Positions 24,803-32,952 of a DNA stretch of 33,083 nucleotides are shown one piece after another. This DNA comes from Nevskiaceae bacterium (GTDB lineage: Bacteria; Pseudomonadota; Gammaproteobacteria; Nevskiales; Nevskiaceae). The DNA is taken from positions 1 to 33,083 of the forward strand of contig SCVA01000053.1 of assembly GCA_004297005.1 (NCBI GenBank). The letters are read 5' to 3'. The notes beneath the pieces are model-generated. The model was not told where the DNA came from. It made no database searches and saw nothing but the letters and a program-made list of their open reading frames with translations. The first letter of the stretch is position 1, and the number at the start of each line of letters is the position of its first letter. The position numbers and the translations under genes are program-made.

Positions 24803-25722
24803 GACTGCCGCAGCCTGGGATTGATCAGGCCGTAGAGCAGATCGACCAGAAAGTTGAACAGCACGATCGTCGCGCCATAGAAGAGAACCACGCCCAGCAC
24901 CAGGGTGTAGTCGCGGTTGAGCGCGCCCTGTACGAAGTAGCGACCGATGCCCGGCAGATCGAAGACCTGCTCGACCACCACCGAGCCAGTGATCAGCCCC
25001 GCAGTCGCCGGACCCAGATAGGAGATCACCGGCAGCAACGCCGGCTTCAGGGCATGCACCAGCACTACGCGCGACTCGGGCAGCCCCTTGGCGCGGGCCG
25101 TGCGGATGTAGGGCTGGCGCAGCACCTCCAGCATCGAGCCACGCAACAACCGGGCGATCGCAGCGATCTGCGGCAGGGCCAGCGCCACCACCGGCAGCAG
25201 CAGATCACTCCAACGCCCCGGCTCCCAGCCGCCGGCCGGCAGCCAGCGCAACAGCACCGCGAACAGCAGTACCAGCAGCGGGCCAACCACATAGCTGGGC
25301 ACCGAGATGCCGAGCATGGCCAGACTCATCAGGCCCTGATCCAGCGCCCTGCCCGGCCGCAGGCTGGCAGCGATGCCAGCCGCGCCGCCCAGCAGCAAGG
25401 CCAGTGCCATCGCACACATTCCCAGGGTCAGCGATACCGGCAAGCCGGCCGCGATCAGCTCCCGCACGCGGAAGCCCTGGTACTGGAAGGAAGGCCCGAG
25501 ATCACCTCGCAGCAATCCGCCGAGATAGCGCAGGTACTGCCGCGGCAGAGGCTCGTCGAGGTGGAATTCCGCGCGCAGGCTGGCCTCGATTTGCGGCGGC
25601 AGGCTGCGCTCGCCATCGAACGGGCCGCCGGGCGCCAGTCGCATCAGGAAAAAACTAAGCGTCACCAGCAGCAGCAAGGTCGGCAGCGCGGTGGCCAGAC
25701 GCAGCAGCGCGTAGCGGATCAC
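24799..25722 (-). CDS. peptide ABC transporter permease, OppB/DppB-like
   Basis: This 307-residue permease begins RYALLRLATALPTLLLLVTL with the RLAPGGPFD motif typical of OppB/DppB. It has six predicted helices and the EAA loop YIRTARAKGLPESRVVLVHA. The start is GTG, overlapping the oppA stop as GTGA, and its own stop overlaps the oppC ATG, so the three genes are translationally coupled. It pairs with OppC in the inner membrane. Confidence 0.94.
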   Translation of the reverse strand: MIRYALLRLATALPTLLLLVTLSFFLMRLAPGGPFDGERSLPPQIEASLRAEFHLDEPLPRQYLRYLGGLLRGDLGPSFQYQGFRVRELIAAGLPVSLTLGMCAMALALLLGGAAGIAASLRPGRALDQGLMSLAMLGISVPSYVVGPLLVLLFAVLLRWLPAGGWEPGRWSDLLLPVVALALPQIAAIARLLRGSMLEVLRQPYIRTARAKGLPESRVVLVHALKPALLPVISYLGPATAGLITGSVVVEQVFDLPGIGRYFVQGALNRDYTLVLGVVLFYGATIVLFNFLVDLLYGLINPRLRQS

Positions 25723-27314
25723 CGCGCCGCCTCGGCGGGACGACCGACGATGCGTAGGTCCTTGCTGTAATGGATGTCGAGCGGATTGTCCTGCCAGCCC
25801 TGCACCCAGGGCTTCACCAGATGCTTGGAGGTGTAGGTGTAGATCGGTAGCACGGGTTGATCGCGCAGCAGCAATTGCTCCGCCTGCGCAAGATGCCCGC
25901 GGCGCCGACTCGGATCAACCTCTGCAGCGGCCTGAGCCAGCAAGGAGTCGTACTCCGAATTGTTGTAGGCCATGTCGTTCTGGCCGTGATTGGAATGCAG
26001 GATGTCGGTAAACGCCGTGGGATCGTCGTAGTCAGCGATCCAGACCGCGCGGAACAACTGCGTGATCTTGCGCAGATTGCGGTTCTGGATAAAGACCTTG
26101 AACTCCTCGTTGAGCAGCCTGGTGCGCACGCCCAGCCACTGCTTCCACATCGCCGCCACCACCGTGGCGATGCGCTTGTGGTCCTCGTGGGTGTTGTAGC
26201 GCAGCTCGACTTCCAGCGGCCTCTGAGCGGAATAGCCGGCTTCCGCATACAGGCGCCTCGCCTCGGCGAGCCTCTGCTCTCGTGACCAGTCGGCCCACAC
26301 CGGCCTTTGCGGCGTGTAGCCACTCAAACCCGGCGGCAGCAGGCTGTAGGATGGCAGCGCGAGACCATTCATGACCTTGTCGACGATTACCTGGCGATCC
26401 ACTGCCAAAGCCAGCGCCCTGCGCAGCTTCGGGTTGTCCTTGAACGGCGGGCGGGAGCAGTTGAAGCCGTAGAAGTAGGTCCCGAGATAGCCAGCGACGT
26501 GCAGATCGCGGCCATAGTTCTGGCGCAGCCATGGAGCCTGCTGTAGGGGAATCTCGTAGGTCACATCGAGCTCGCTGGCGCGATAGCGCTTGAGTTCGGT
26601 ATTACTGTCCTCGGAGGGCCGGTACACGACCGTGTCGATGGCCGTCTGCGCGTCGTTCCAGTAGTAGCGATTGCGCTTCAGCCGGATCGACGACTGTGGC
26701 GTCCAGGACTCCAAGGTGTAGGCGCCATTGCTGACCAGACGCCCGGGACGCGCGAAGTCCCTACCCCAGCGCTGCAGGCTGGGACGGTGGATGGGGAAGG
26801 TGGATGGGTGGGAGAGCAGACCCAGGAAGTGGGGTGTCGGTACCTGCAGGCGGATATGGAGGGTCTGGGCATCCAGCGCAGCCACCGCCAGTTGCTCAAT
26901 CGGCTGGCGCTCCGCGATCACTGATTCGGCCCCCGCGATCACGATCAGCATTTGGGCGTAGGCAGATCCGGTGGCTGGATCCACGCTGCGCCGTAGGCCG
27001 GCGACAAAGTCCTCAGCCTGCACAGCTTCACCGTTCGACCAGCGTAGCCCTTCTCGCAGCCGGAACAGGTATTCCAGCCCATCGGAGCTAACCTCCCAAT
27101 TTTTGGCAGCGGCAGGCCGGACGGCGGCCCCGGCTTCAACCGAGGTTAACCCTTCAAACAGGTCACGCACGATGTTGGAAGCACTCACTCCTTCCGCACG
27201 ATGCGGATCCAGGGTCTCTGGTTCGTTACCGTTGCCTAGCTGTAGTTCGGTGGCGTTCGACAATACGGCAATCAGACATAGAGCCCAGAACAAGCCGTAG
27301 CGGATCCGAAACAT
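25719..27314 (-). CDS. periplasmic oligopeptide-binding protein, OppA-like
   Basis: From the ATG at 27314 this is a 531-residue SBP_bac_5 protein with a Sec signal peptide (cleavage near SNA/TE). The family opening, GNEPETLDPHRAEGVSASNI, is followed by the FEGLTS block and SDGLEYLFRLREGLRWSNG. The C-terminal lobe has LRRALALAVDR. It binds peptides in the periplasm and hands them to OppB/OppC. A TTG two codons upstream is an alternative start; no convincing Shine-Dalgarno supports either. There is no lipobox, so the protein is soluble. It begins 39 bp after the second hydroxylase gene, in the same direction and without a terminator between, which suggests cotranscription. Confidence 0.93.
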   Translation of the reverse strand: MFRIRYGLFWALCLIAVLSNATELQLGNGNEPETLDPHRAEGVSASNIVRDLFEGLTSVEAGAAVRPAAAKNWEVSSDGLEYLFRLREGLRWSNGEAVQAEDFVAGLRRSVDPATGSAYAQMLIVIAGAESVIAERQPIEQLAVAALDAQTLHIRLQVPTPHFLGLLSHPSTFPIHRPSLQRWGRDFARPGRLVSNGAYTLESWTPQSSIRLKRNRYYWNDAQTAIDTVVYRPSEDSNTELKRYRASELDVTYEIPLQQAPWLRQNYGRDLHVAGYLGTYFYGFNCSRPPFKDNPKLRRALALAVDRQVIVDKVMNGLALPSYSLLPPGLSGYTPQRPVWADWSREQRLAEARRLYAEAGYSAQRPLEVELRYNTHEDHKRIATVVAAMWKQWLGVRTRLLNEEFKVFIQNRNLRKITQLFRAVWIADYDDPTAFTDILHSNHGQNDMAYNNSEYDSLLAQAAAEVDPSRRRGHLAQAEQLLLRDQPVLPIYTYTSKHLVKPWVQGWQDNPLDIHYSKDLRIVGRPAEAAR

Positions 27315-27353
27315 ACTCAATTTGGCACGGCCGACCGTGAATTACACGCCACG

Positions 27354-28304
27354 TTACGGACGCCTTAGATGGCCGCCCTTTCCGCTCAGAGCATGCTGCA
27401 ATACGCGCGCGTCGAGCACCAGCATTGTGGGAAGTCCATTGCTCCGCGTCTGCAAACCCTTTGACAAAATCTGAGCTCGTTCTGACAGAGCCCTGACGAG
27501 CCGCTGATACTGTTCGATTCCCGCATCCTCATCACCGTACAGTGACCAAAGCTGACGCCAGTCGGCGCGAAAGCTATCAATCAGACCGACAAAGTGGCCT
27601 ATGGCCGCACTGTCGCCACGTTCGGATATCGTGTCCGCAGTCAGGTCGCGCAACAACTGGTCCATCTCGGCAGGCGGCATAACGCGAAAACTGTTGTAGC
27701 GCTCCATGAGAACGGAGACAGGCCGTGCAGATTCGTAAGGCACCAGTCGTGTTGGCTCGCCATTCACACCCGCCTTTACCAGCTGCCAAAAATGCGCACT
27801 ACCGGTTGTGTCAGCCACCAGGTGAACACGCTCTAGCGGAGTCGCGTTCTGCACCCTGTGATGGCGCCAGTTGTCGAATATCCAAGCCTCGCCTGCGGCC
27901 ATATGCACGGTTTGACCATCACAGTGGAAATGCACGCCGGGCCTAGTAAAGATTGGGATATGGACCCGCACTCGATGGAACCAGTGGTAGTTCAAATCCG
28001 AATGTTCAGGCACCTCCGCACCAGGTCCCAACTTCATCAACCGCGAACGACTCCATACCGTCCCAAAGCTGGCAAGCACCTGTTGCAGATACGGTGATTG
28101 ATGTAGATGCGGAGTGGCACGCATTTCCCCCCCCACAGCATCGCTTTCCTGCCCGTCGACAGTAATCAAACGCGCCGCACTGTTTCCCTCAAAGCCTGTC
28201 GGGTGGCGCACCCAAGCCGAACTCTGCAGAGCGGCCACTTCTGCTTGCATGCGTCCTACATCGAAATGAAGAGGCAGCCTGATGAAGGCTTGGGACAGCT
28301 TCAT
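27354..28304 (-). CDS. aspartyl/asparaginyl beta-hydroxylase-like dioxygenase
   Basis: The ATG at 28304 gives 316 residues. The middle of the protein is the double-stranded beta-helix of the Asp/Asn beta-hydroxylase family. The first iron ligand region is PEHSDLNYHW (H101, with D103 completing an HxD), then VHIPIFT, GEAWIFDNWRHH (H149 as the second His), and ERVHLVAD with R159 for 2-oxoglutarate. About 150 helical residues follow, of unknown role. The family hydroxylates the beta-carbon of Asp or Asn in proteins or small peptides using Fe(II), O2 and 2-oxoglutarate; the target here is unknown. It starts 12 nt after the TPR-hydroxylase stop. No signal peptide is seen, so it is cytoplasmic. Confidence 0.85.
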   Translation of the reverse strand: MKLSQAFIRLPLHFDVGRMQAEVAALQSSAWVRHPTGFEGNSAARLITVDGQESDAVGGEMRATPHLHQSPYLQQVLASFGTVWSRSRLMKLGPGAEVPEHSDLNYHWFHRVRVHIPIFTRPGVHFHCDGQTVHMAAGEAWIFDNWRHHRVQNATPLERVHLVADTTGSAHFWQLVKAGVNGEPTRLVPYESARPVSVLMERYNSFRVMPPAEMDQLLRDLTADTISERGDSAAIGHFVGLIDSFRADWRQLWSLYGDEDAGIEQYQRLVRALSERAQILSKGLQTRSNGLPTMLVLDARVLQHALSGKGGHLRRP

Positions 28305-28316
28305 AGACAAATCAGT

Positions 28317-29516
28317 TTAGAGAGCCAAGGAGGGTTTGTTCGGCATCATGCGATCTATCGTCTCCATGATACTGGTGACTAGCCGCCTTTCTTGAAGACC
28401 GAGTCGCGGGCTCCAGATGTCGAAAATTAGAATGCCGCGGATATCACTACTATCGTTCCAAGCTTCGTGCTCAATGGTGTCATCAAAAACCAGCGCCTTC
28501 CCCACCTCCCACTGTCGTGTCTGATTGCCAACCCTAAATCCACATCCTGGGGGCACGATGAGCGGAAGATGCACGACTAACCGCACGTTTGCGACGCCGT
28601 GGTGCGGCGGTAAACGGGTTCCCGGAGCCAACACAGAAAACATTGCTGCCGGCATGTAATTGACCACCTGCGGCTGCCCCAAGCTTTCCAGAATGGAAAC
28701 AGTTTGAGGGCAACGCGCGCAGTTTTCGGCATGGCGGTTCCCCTGATGGTAGAAATGAAAGGCGCTCCAGCGGCGCGAGCCATTCAATTCGGCCCACTGA
28801 TCAACCGGTGTTCCCGGCGGATACTCCACATACGGACGGAACCCTTCATCGCCACCGAGCACTTGCCGCAGTTCAGCCTGCATCACTTCCGTGCCGGCCT
28901 CCAACGCCGCAATCCACGGAAACTCCTCCCGCTCGTAAAACTCAATTGCTTGCAGCCCAGGATAATGGTAGTGAGTCGGCTCCTGGCGATAAATTCGCTT
29001 GATGCCAAGAAGATGATCGAGGAAGAGCATCGCACGCATCCGCTCCGCATGCGACGCTTCCGAGGAAACATTCGTCAATACCGACGCGACTTGCTCACGG
29101 AGTTCCAGCACAAACTTTCGGTTTACCTCACGTGCTCGTTGTACAGCGCGCTGCGTCGCCTGATCAAGTCGCTCCTGTCGAGGAGCTACGCTAAGTGCCT
29201 GGCCATAGACTAGGGCAGCTTCTCTGAGCTGACCGTGTGCATCGAGCAGTGAGCCTTTCATCAGCAAGGCGAAAAATAGACGTGGATCAATGCTCAACGC
29301 CTTGTCAAGCACAGTAAGCGCGTCAGCAATATCGCCATTGCCGCGCAACGCCGCTGCCAAATTGAGCCACAAAGTGGTATTGCGCGACTCCAGCCCTAGC
29401 GCTTGACGCAGTAACTGCGCGGCCGTCGCGTAATCACGCACGGCCAGTGCACGTAAGGCCGCTGCATTGAGGTCAGAAGCCAACTTCGCTTCTGACGCAA
29501 GAGTGTCGTTGTTCAA
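28317..29516 (-). CDS. TPR protein with C-terminal aspartyl/asparaginyl beta-hydroxylase domain
   Basis: This 399-residue protein probably starts at TTG 29516, which has GGAGG exactly 6 nt upstream. The longer frame would begin at a GTG inside the terminator. About three TPR repeats (residues ~15-115; RDYATAAQLLRQALGL, GDIADALTVLDKALSI, GQLREAALVYGQAL) lead through a helical linker to the hydroxylase domain. That domain has PPHHGVANVRLVVHLPL (H305), VFDDTIEHEAWN (H350) and IRGILIFDIW (R360). These match the two iron-binding His and the 2-oxoglutarate Arg of human AspH. The TPRs suggest a protein substrate or partner. It directly follows the TonB-dependent receptor gene, past a strong terminator. 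Cytoplasmic; target unknown. Confidence 0.86.
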   Translation of the reverse strand: MNNDTLASEAKLASDLNAAALRALAVRDYATAAQLLRQALGLESRNTTLWLNLAAALRGNGDIADALTVLDKALSIDPRLFFALLMKGSLLDAHGQLREAALVYGQALSVAPRQERLDQATQRAVQRAREVNRKFVLELREQVASVLTNVSSEASHAERMRAMLFLDHLLGIKRIYRQEPTHYHYPGLQAIEFYEREEFPWIAALEAGTEVMQAELRQVLGGDEGFRPYVEYPPGTPVDQWAELNGSRRWSAFHFYHQGNRHAENCARCPQTVSILESLGQPQVVNYMPAAMFSVLAPGTRLPPHHGVANVRLVVHLPLIVPPGCGFRVGNQTRQWEVGKALVFDDTIEHEAWNDSSDIRGILIFDIWSPRLGLQERRLVTSIMETIDRMMPNKPSLAL

Positions 29517-29522
29517 AACATT

Positions 29523-29527
29523 CCTCC
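29523..29527 (-). promoter_or_regulatory. Shine-Dalgarno GGAGG deciding a TTG start
   Basis: On the minus strand GGAGG is separated by 6 nt from TTG (29516-29514), the only well-placed start codon for the TPR-hydroxylase. It is immediately adjacent to the U-tract of the preceding terminator. Confidence 0.75.
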
Positions 29528-29558
29528 AAAAAAAAGCGGCGGGATTGCTCCCGCCGCT
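29528..29558 (-). terminator. intrinsic terminator / attenuator after TonB-dependent receptor gene
   Basis: On the minus strand AGCGGCGGG, AGCAAT and CCCGCCGCT form a 9-bp GC stem with a 6-nt loop, followed by an uninterrupted run of T (eight A on the plus strand, counting the closing pair of the stem). It begins about 27 nt after the receptor stop. The next gene's ribosome binding site starts at the last U, so this terminator sets how much transcription reaches the hydroxylases. Confidence 0.9.
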
Positions 29559-29584
29559 CGGCACAGTTACAAACCTACGCCATA

Positions 29585-32500
29585 TCAGAACTCAACGCGG
29601 ACACCACCAAACAGGTACATGCCCAGTGAGTCGTAAACCTGGGAGTACGAGTTGCCGTTACCTAGACCCAGCGCATTCAGCGGCGGCTCACGATCCAGAA
29701 CGTTGTTAATACCAGCTTCCAAGGTCAGATTCTTGATCGGCTTCGTGCTGGCATAAAGATCCAGATAGCTCTGCGTACCCAGCTTCTGATCGCTCGGAGA
29801 CAGACCGTAGGTCGTCGGCCCACCATCAAAAGTGACGGAGTCGAAGTAGCGCCACTGCACCGACAGCTTCGAATCCATCCACGGCATCCCCCAAGTCGTG
29901 CGGAACTTCCCGCGCCACTCCGGAGTAGGCGTACCACATTTGGTGCCGTACGCCCCCGCGCACTCATAGCTTTCGCCATTGGTAATGGGTTGCACAGTGT
30001 AGTTGAGCGAGTTAGTAGCCACCAAGTCGAATGTCAGCCGCCCCAAATCCGGCAACCCCAGCTTGGCAAAGGTGGTCTTGTAGCTACTGGTGATGTCCAC
30101 GCCCTTTACCTGCAACGAGCCGGTATTCAACGTGTAGTCAACCACGTAGCCATTGCCCTGCCACAGAGAACCATTCGACGGGTTGCGCTGAATCAGATCG
30201 CAAAACTGACCGGTCGCGTAGCAGGACTCCAGAATGGTGTCTGCGCCGTATTCGCCAATTAGATTCTTGACCTTGATGTCATAGTAGTCAACGGTGAACG
30301 CCAAACCCTTGACAAAGGAGGGAGTGAATACCAAACCGTACGTGTAGCTATCTGATTTTTCCTCTGACATATCACCAGGAGTGGTACCGAGCAATCCGTT
30401 GTACTGACCGGCTGGGTTAGGAAGAATCTCGGCATTGTCAAACAGCTCAGGCTTGGTCGCGTACAGCGGATCGTTAACGCAGCCCGGGTCGGGGGTATCG
30501 CCCGCACAGGGGTCGCTAGACCCGTCCAGAGCCACACGGATCGGCGCAAATGACTCGATAATGTTCGGGGCACGAGTCGCACGGTTGTAGCTGGCACGCA
30601 GGGCCACGTCCTTGACTGGCGCATAGTTGATACCAAACTTATAAGTACCAACCGTATCGTTCAACGAGGAGTAGTCAGACCAGCGATAGCCCAACTCAAC
30701 CGACAATTCCTTGACAAACGGCTTGTCTTGAGCTATCGGCAGGCGCAATTCACTAAACAATTCCTTCACGTAGTACGACCCCCCAGTACCGATGGTGGCC
30801 GCACCCTGACCAGCAAGGTCTCCAGTAGTAAAAGATACGTCAGGATCGTAGACCGTTTGTTCGTGCCGGTACTCGGCACCAAAAGCTACGCCGAAAACAT
30901 CCGAAGCAAACGGACTACCCAACCCAAGATCACCAGAAACCGACGCCGACGCAATGCGCTGCTCGGTATGACCAGTCAAAATGCCGGGCGTCTGCAGATA
31001 CGCGAGTGCTTCTGGTGTTACGCCACCCGGCGACCAGATATTCCAAGGCACGCAGTTCGGGTCAGTGGCACCTTTGGTTGGATCATCGGGAGCAATTTGA
31101 CCGTCAACCGCACTACGGCAAACAGCCTGCCCACCGACGTCGATAACATCCAGCGCACGACCAATGCGGACCTTGGAGAAATCGTTCCGATAAATCTCTG
31201 CCAGCGTGGACTGCCCGTACTGCATGTAGGCGTCATACGACCAGCTATTGACGATGTCTCCCTTAACGCCTACCACGATACGTTGCGAGGTATGGGTCAA
31301 ATCGTCGTCACGACCACCACCTTCCACGTTGCGGCGCAAGATGTAGTAGATGGGCGCACTTTCGGTCGAGTCCGGACTTGCGCCACCGAATGGCGCACAG
31401 AGCATGTCGAGCTGAGCGCCTGAAATCAGCGGGTTGGAGCCGTTACACGGCACCAGATAGGAGTTTCCAAAGGCACCGCTGGGCGCAATGACCGCATTCG
31501 TCTGATCCGCCATGTACATCAGGTCGGTGTAAACGTCCGCGTGCTTGTTGAACTCATAATGAGCAAACGCACCCATCCCATAGCGCTCGTCATTACGCTG
31601 ATAGTAGTTATATGGGGCGTAATTGAAACGATCACCCGGATCGTCGAAAGCCCGGAAGACGGCTTCGCCGGTCTCGGGGTCCGTATCGACTGTGCCAATG
31701 TAGCCAAATTCCTCGAAGCCGTCTGCAATGAAGGCGCCCGTAGCACTGGTTAGCGAGCCGCCACACCGCCTCTTGGAACCACGCACTTCCAACGTGCAAT
31801 TGCTGTAGTCACGGCCGTCCTGGGTGATCGGATCATTGTTGCGATAGGTTACGTAAGTCGTGGCGTTGCCCTTGCCGTCCGACGTATTGAAGCCCAAGAC
31901 CCCTGTTAGATCCCATCCCTTGCCATCAAACGTGGATCCGCTAGGGGCCGTAAATCCCCGAGCCGCATTGAGATCTTGCATCTCCTTGTTATCGTTGTTG
32001 TGGTAGTAGCCGCTGCGCTGGAGATCCAGGGATACGCCTTCGAAATCACGCTTCATCACGAAGTTGACCACACCAGCAATAGCGTCCGAACCATAAACAG
32101 CCGAGGCGCCGCCCGTAGAAACGTCGATGCGATCAACCAATGAACTCGGGATGAAATTAAGGTCAGCTACCGGCTGCGCGGGATCGCCGGGAGGTAGCCG
32201 ACGTCCGTCGATTAGTACCAGCGTACGCTCCGGCCCCAAACCACGGAGGTCCACGGTCGCAGTACCGGACGCGCCGTTGGAAATCGTCGCGCCTTGGCCA
32301 GCAAACACCTGCGGCAAACTGTTGAGCAAGTCCTCAACACGGGTTGTACCTTGGTACTGAATCTCCTGACTATTAACCGTCGTTATCGGACTTGCGCTAG
32401 TCAGGTTCGGAGCGCGAATGCGCGTACCTGTAACCTTCACCTTCTCCAACTCAACCGACTTGGCTGCGGGAACCTCTGCCGGGGCAGTAGCCTCTTGAGC

Positions 32501-32587
32501 CACAGCAGGCCCCGCAACGCTTGCCACACCTGCAGCGAATGCTGCATATACCGCTTGCCGAATGCTACCGTCTACGCTCAGTTTCAT
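29585..32587 (-). CDS. TonB-dependent outer-membrane receptor
   Basis: This 1000-residue protein has a signal peptide (cleavage near AVA/QE, residue 30) and a TonB-box region ELEKVKVTGTRI (about 46-57). The plug domain shows SASPITTVNSQEIQYQGTTR, DLRGLGPERTLVLIDGRRLP and STGGASAVYGSDAIAGVVNF. A 22-strand-type barrel closes with GINNVLDREPP and the terminal FGGVRVEF with its barrel-assembly Phe. It imports a scarce ligand across the outer membrane using TonB-ExbBD energy. The linked peptide importer and hydroxylases hint at a peptidic ligand; iron-siderophore or other ligands are not excluded. A GGGAG Shine-Dalgarno lies 7 nt before the ATG. Its composition is less GC-rich than the core genes to the left. 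Confidence 0.95.
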   Translation of the reverse strand: MKLSVDGSIRQAVYAAFAAGVASVAGPAVAQEATAPAEVPAAKSVELEKVKVTGTRIRAPNLTSASPITTVNSQEIQYQGTTRVEDLLNSLPQVFAGQGATISNGASGTATVDLRGLGPERTLVLIDGRRLPPGDPAQPVADLNFIPSSLVDRIDVSTGGASAVYGSDAIAGVVNFVMKRDFEGVSLDLQRSGYYHNNDNKEMQDLNAARGFTAPSGSTFDGKGWDLTGVLGFNTSDGKGNATTYVTYRNNDPITQDGRDYSNCTLEVRGSKRRCGGSLTSATGAFIADGFEEFGYIGTVDTDPETGEAVFRAFDDPGDRFNYAPYNYYQRNDERYGMGAFAHYEFNKHADVYTDLMYMADQTNAVIAPSGAFGNSYLVPCNGSNPLISGAQLDMLCAPFGGASPDSTESAPIYYILRRNVEGGGRDDDLTHTSQRIVVGVKGDIVNSWSYDAYMQYGQSTLAEIYRNDFSKVRIGRALDVIDVGGQAVCRSAVDGQIAPDDPTKGATDPNCVPWNIWSPGGVTPEALAYLQTPGILTGHTEQRIASASVSGDLGLGSPFASDVFGVAFGAEYRHEQTVYDPDVSFTTGDLAGQGAATIGTGGSYYVKELFSELRLPIAQDKPFVKELSVELGYRWSDYSSLNDTVGTYKFGINYAPVKDVALRASYNRATRAPNIIESFAPIRVALDGSSDPCAGDTPDPGCVNDPLYATKPELFDNAEILPNPAGQYNGLLGTTPGDMSEEKSDSYTYGLVFTPSFVKGLAFTVDYYDIKVKNLIGEYGADTILESCYATGQFCDLIQRNPSNGSLWQGNGYVVDYTLNTGSLQVKGVDITSSYKTTFAKLGLPDLGRLTFDLVATNSLNYTVQPITNGESYECAGAYGTKCGTPTPEWRGKFRTTWGMPWMDSKLSVQWRYFDSVTFDGGPTTYGLSPSDQKLGTQSYLDLYASTKPIKNLTLEAGINNVLDREPPLNALGLGNGNSYSQVYDSLGMYLFGGVRVEF

Positions 32588-32685
32588 TTAGTAACTCCCT
32601 GGGGAACAAAGAAGATCAGAGTGACGCTTGTGGGATCAAGATTCAGTGCGCAGCCAACACACAACAACGGCGGCACGACCACACG

Positions 32686-32712
32686 GTAACTTGACTGTAA
32701 CGGCAACGTAAC
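32686..32712 (-). promoter_or_regulatory. three GTTAC direct repeats at 11-bp spacing
   Basis: GTAAC occurs on the plus strand at 32686, 32697 and 32708, an exact 11-bp period (GTTAC on the minus strand). The repeats lie about 100-125 bp upstream of the receptor start. Direct repeats with one-helical-turn spacing are typical of tandem binding by OmpR/PhoB-type response regulators. No -10/-35 pair could be fixed. The rest of 32588-32895 (308 bases between the receptor gene and the IS fragment) holds no gene that I can see. Confidence 0.4.
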
Positions 32713-32895
32713 GCCACGGCTTTCGTCACGTCAACCTCAGATCAACCGCCGCGATCATTGATCAGCACATTGTGAGTAAGTGAGGCAAGACATATGCCAG
32801 GGCGCATCTTAGGTCGCGTTGTCCAGCGCTGTGGACCGGCCAGCCATTTGTACACATCCTGGTTGCCATAATTCACAGCAACGATTGTGGTGCTT

Positions 32896-32952
32896 ATGAG
32901 CAGCTATCGGAAATGCGCAGCGGAGTTCAAGACGGAAGCGACGAAGCAGTGA
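32896..32952 (+). pseudogene. truncated IS3-family OrfA N-terminus
   Basis: ATG at 32896 opens a short frame reading MSSYRKCAAEFKTEATKQ and then TGA. The pattern S-x-Y-R-K-x-x-x-E-F-K-x-E-A-x-K-Q is the start of IS3/IS911-type OrfA (helix-turn-helix) proteins, which are normally about 90-100 residues. The frame is cut after 18 codons exactly where another IS end appears to begin (TGACC at 32950). The left end of this element may lie near 32849 (TGTACAC), about 48 bp before the ATG, but that is a guess. Confidence 0.55.

Noticed and set aside
29517..29564. GTG at 29564 as the start of the TPR-hydroxylase
   Set aside because: It would place translated codons in the terminator stem and U-tract; the TTG at 29516 has a well-spaced GGAGG.
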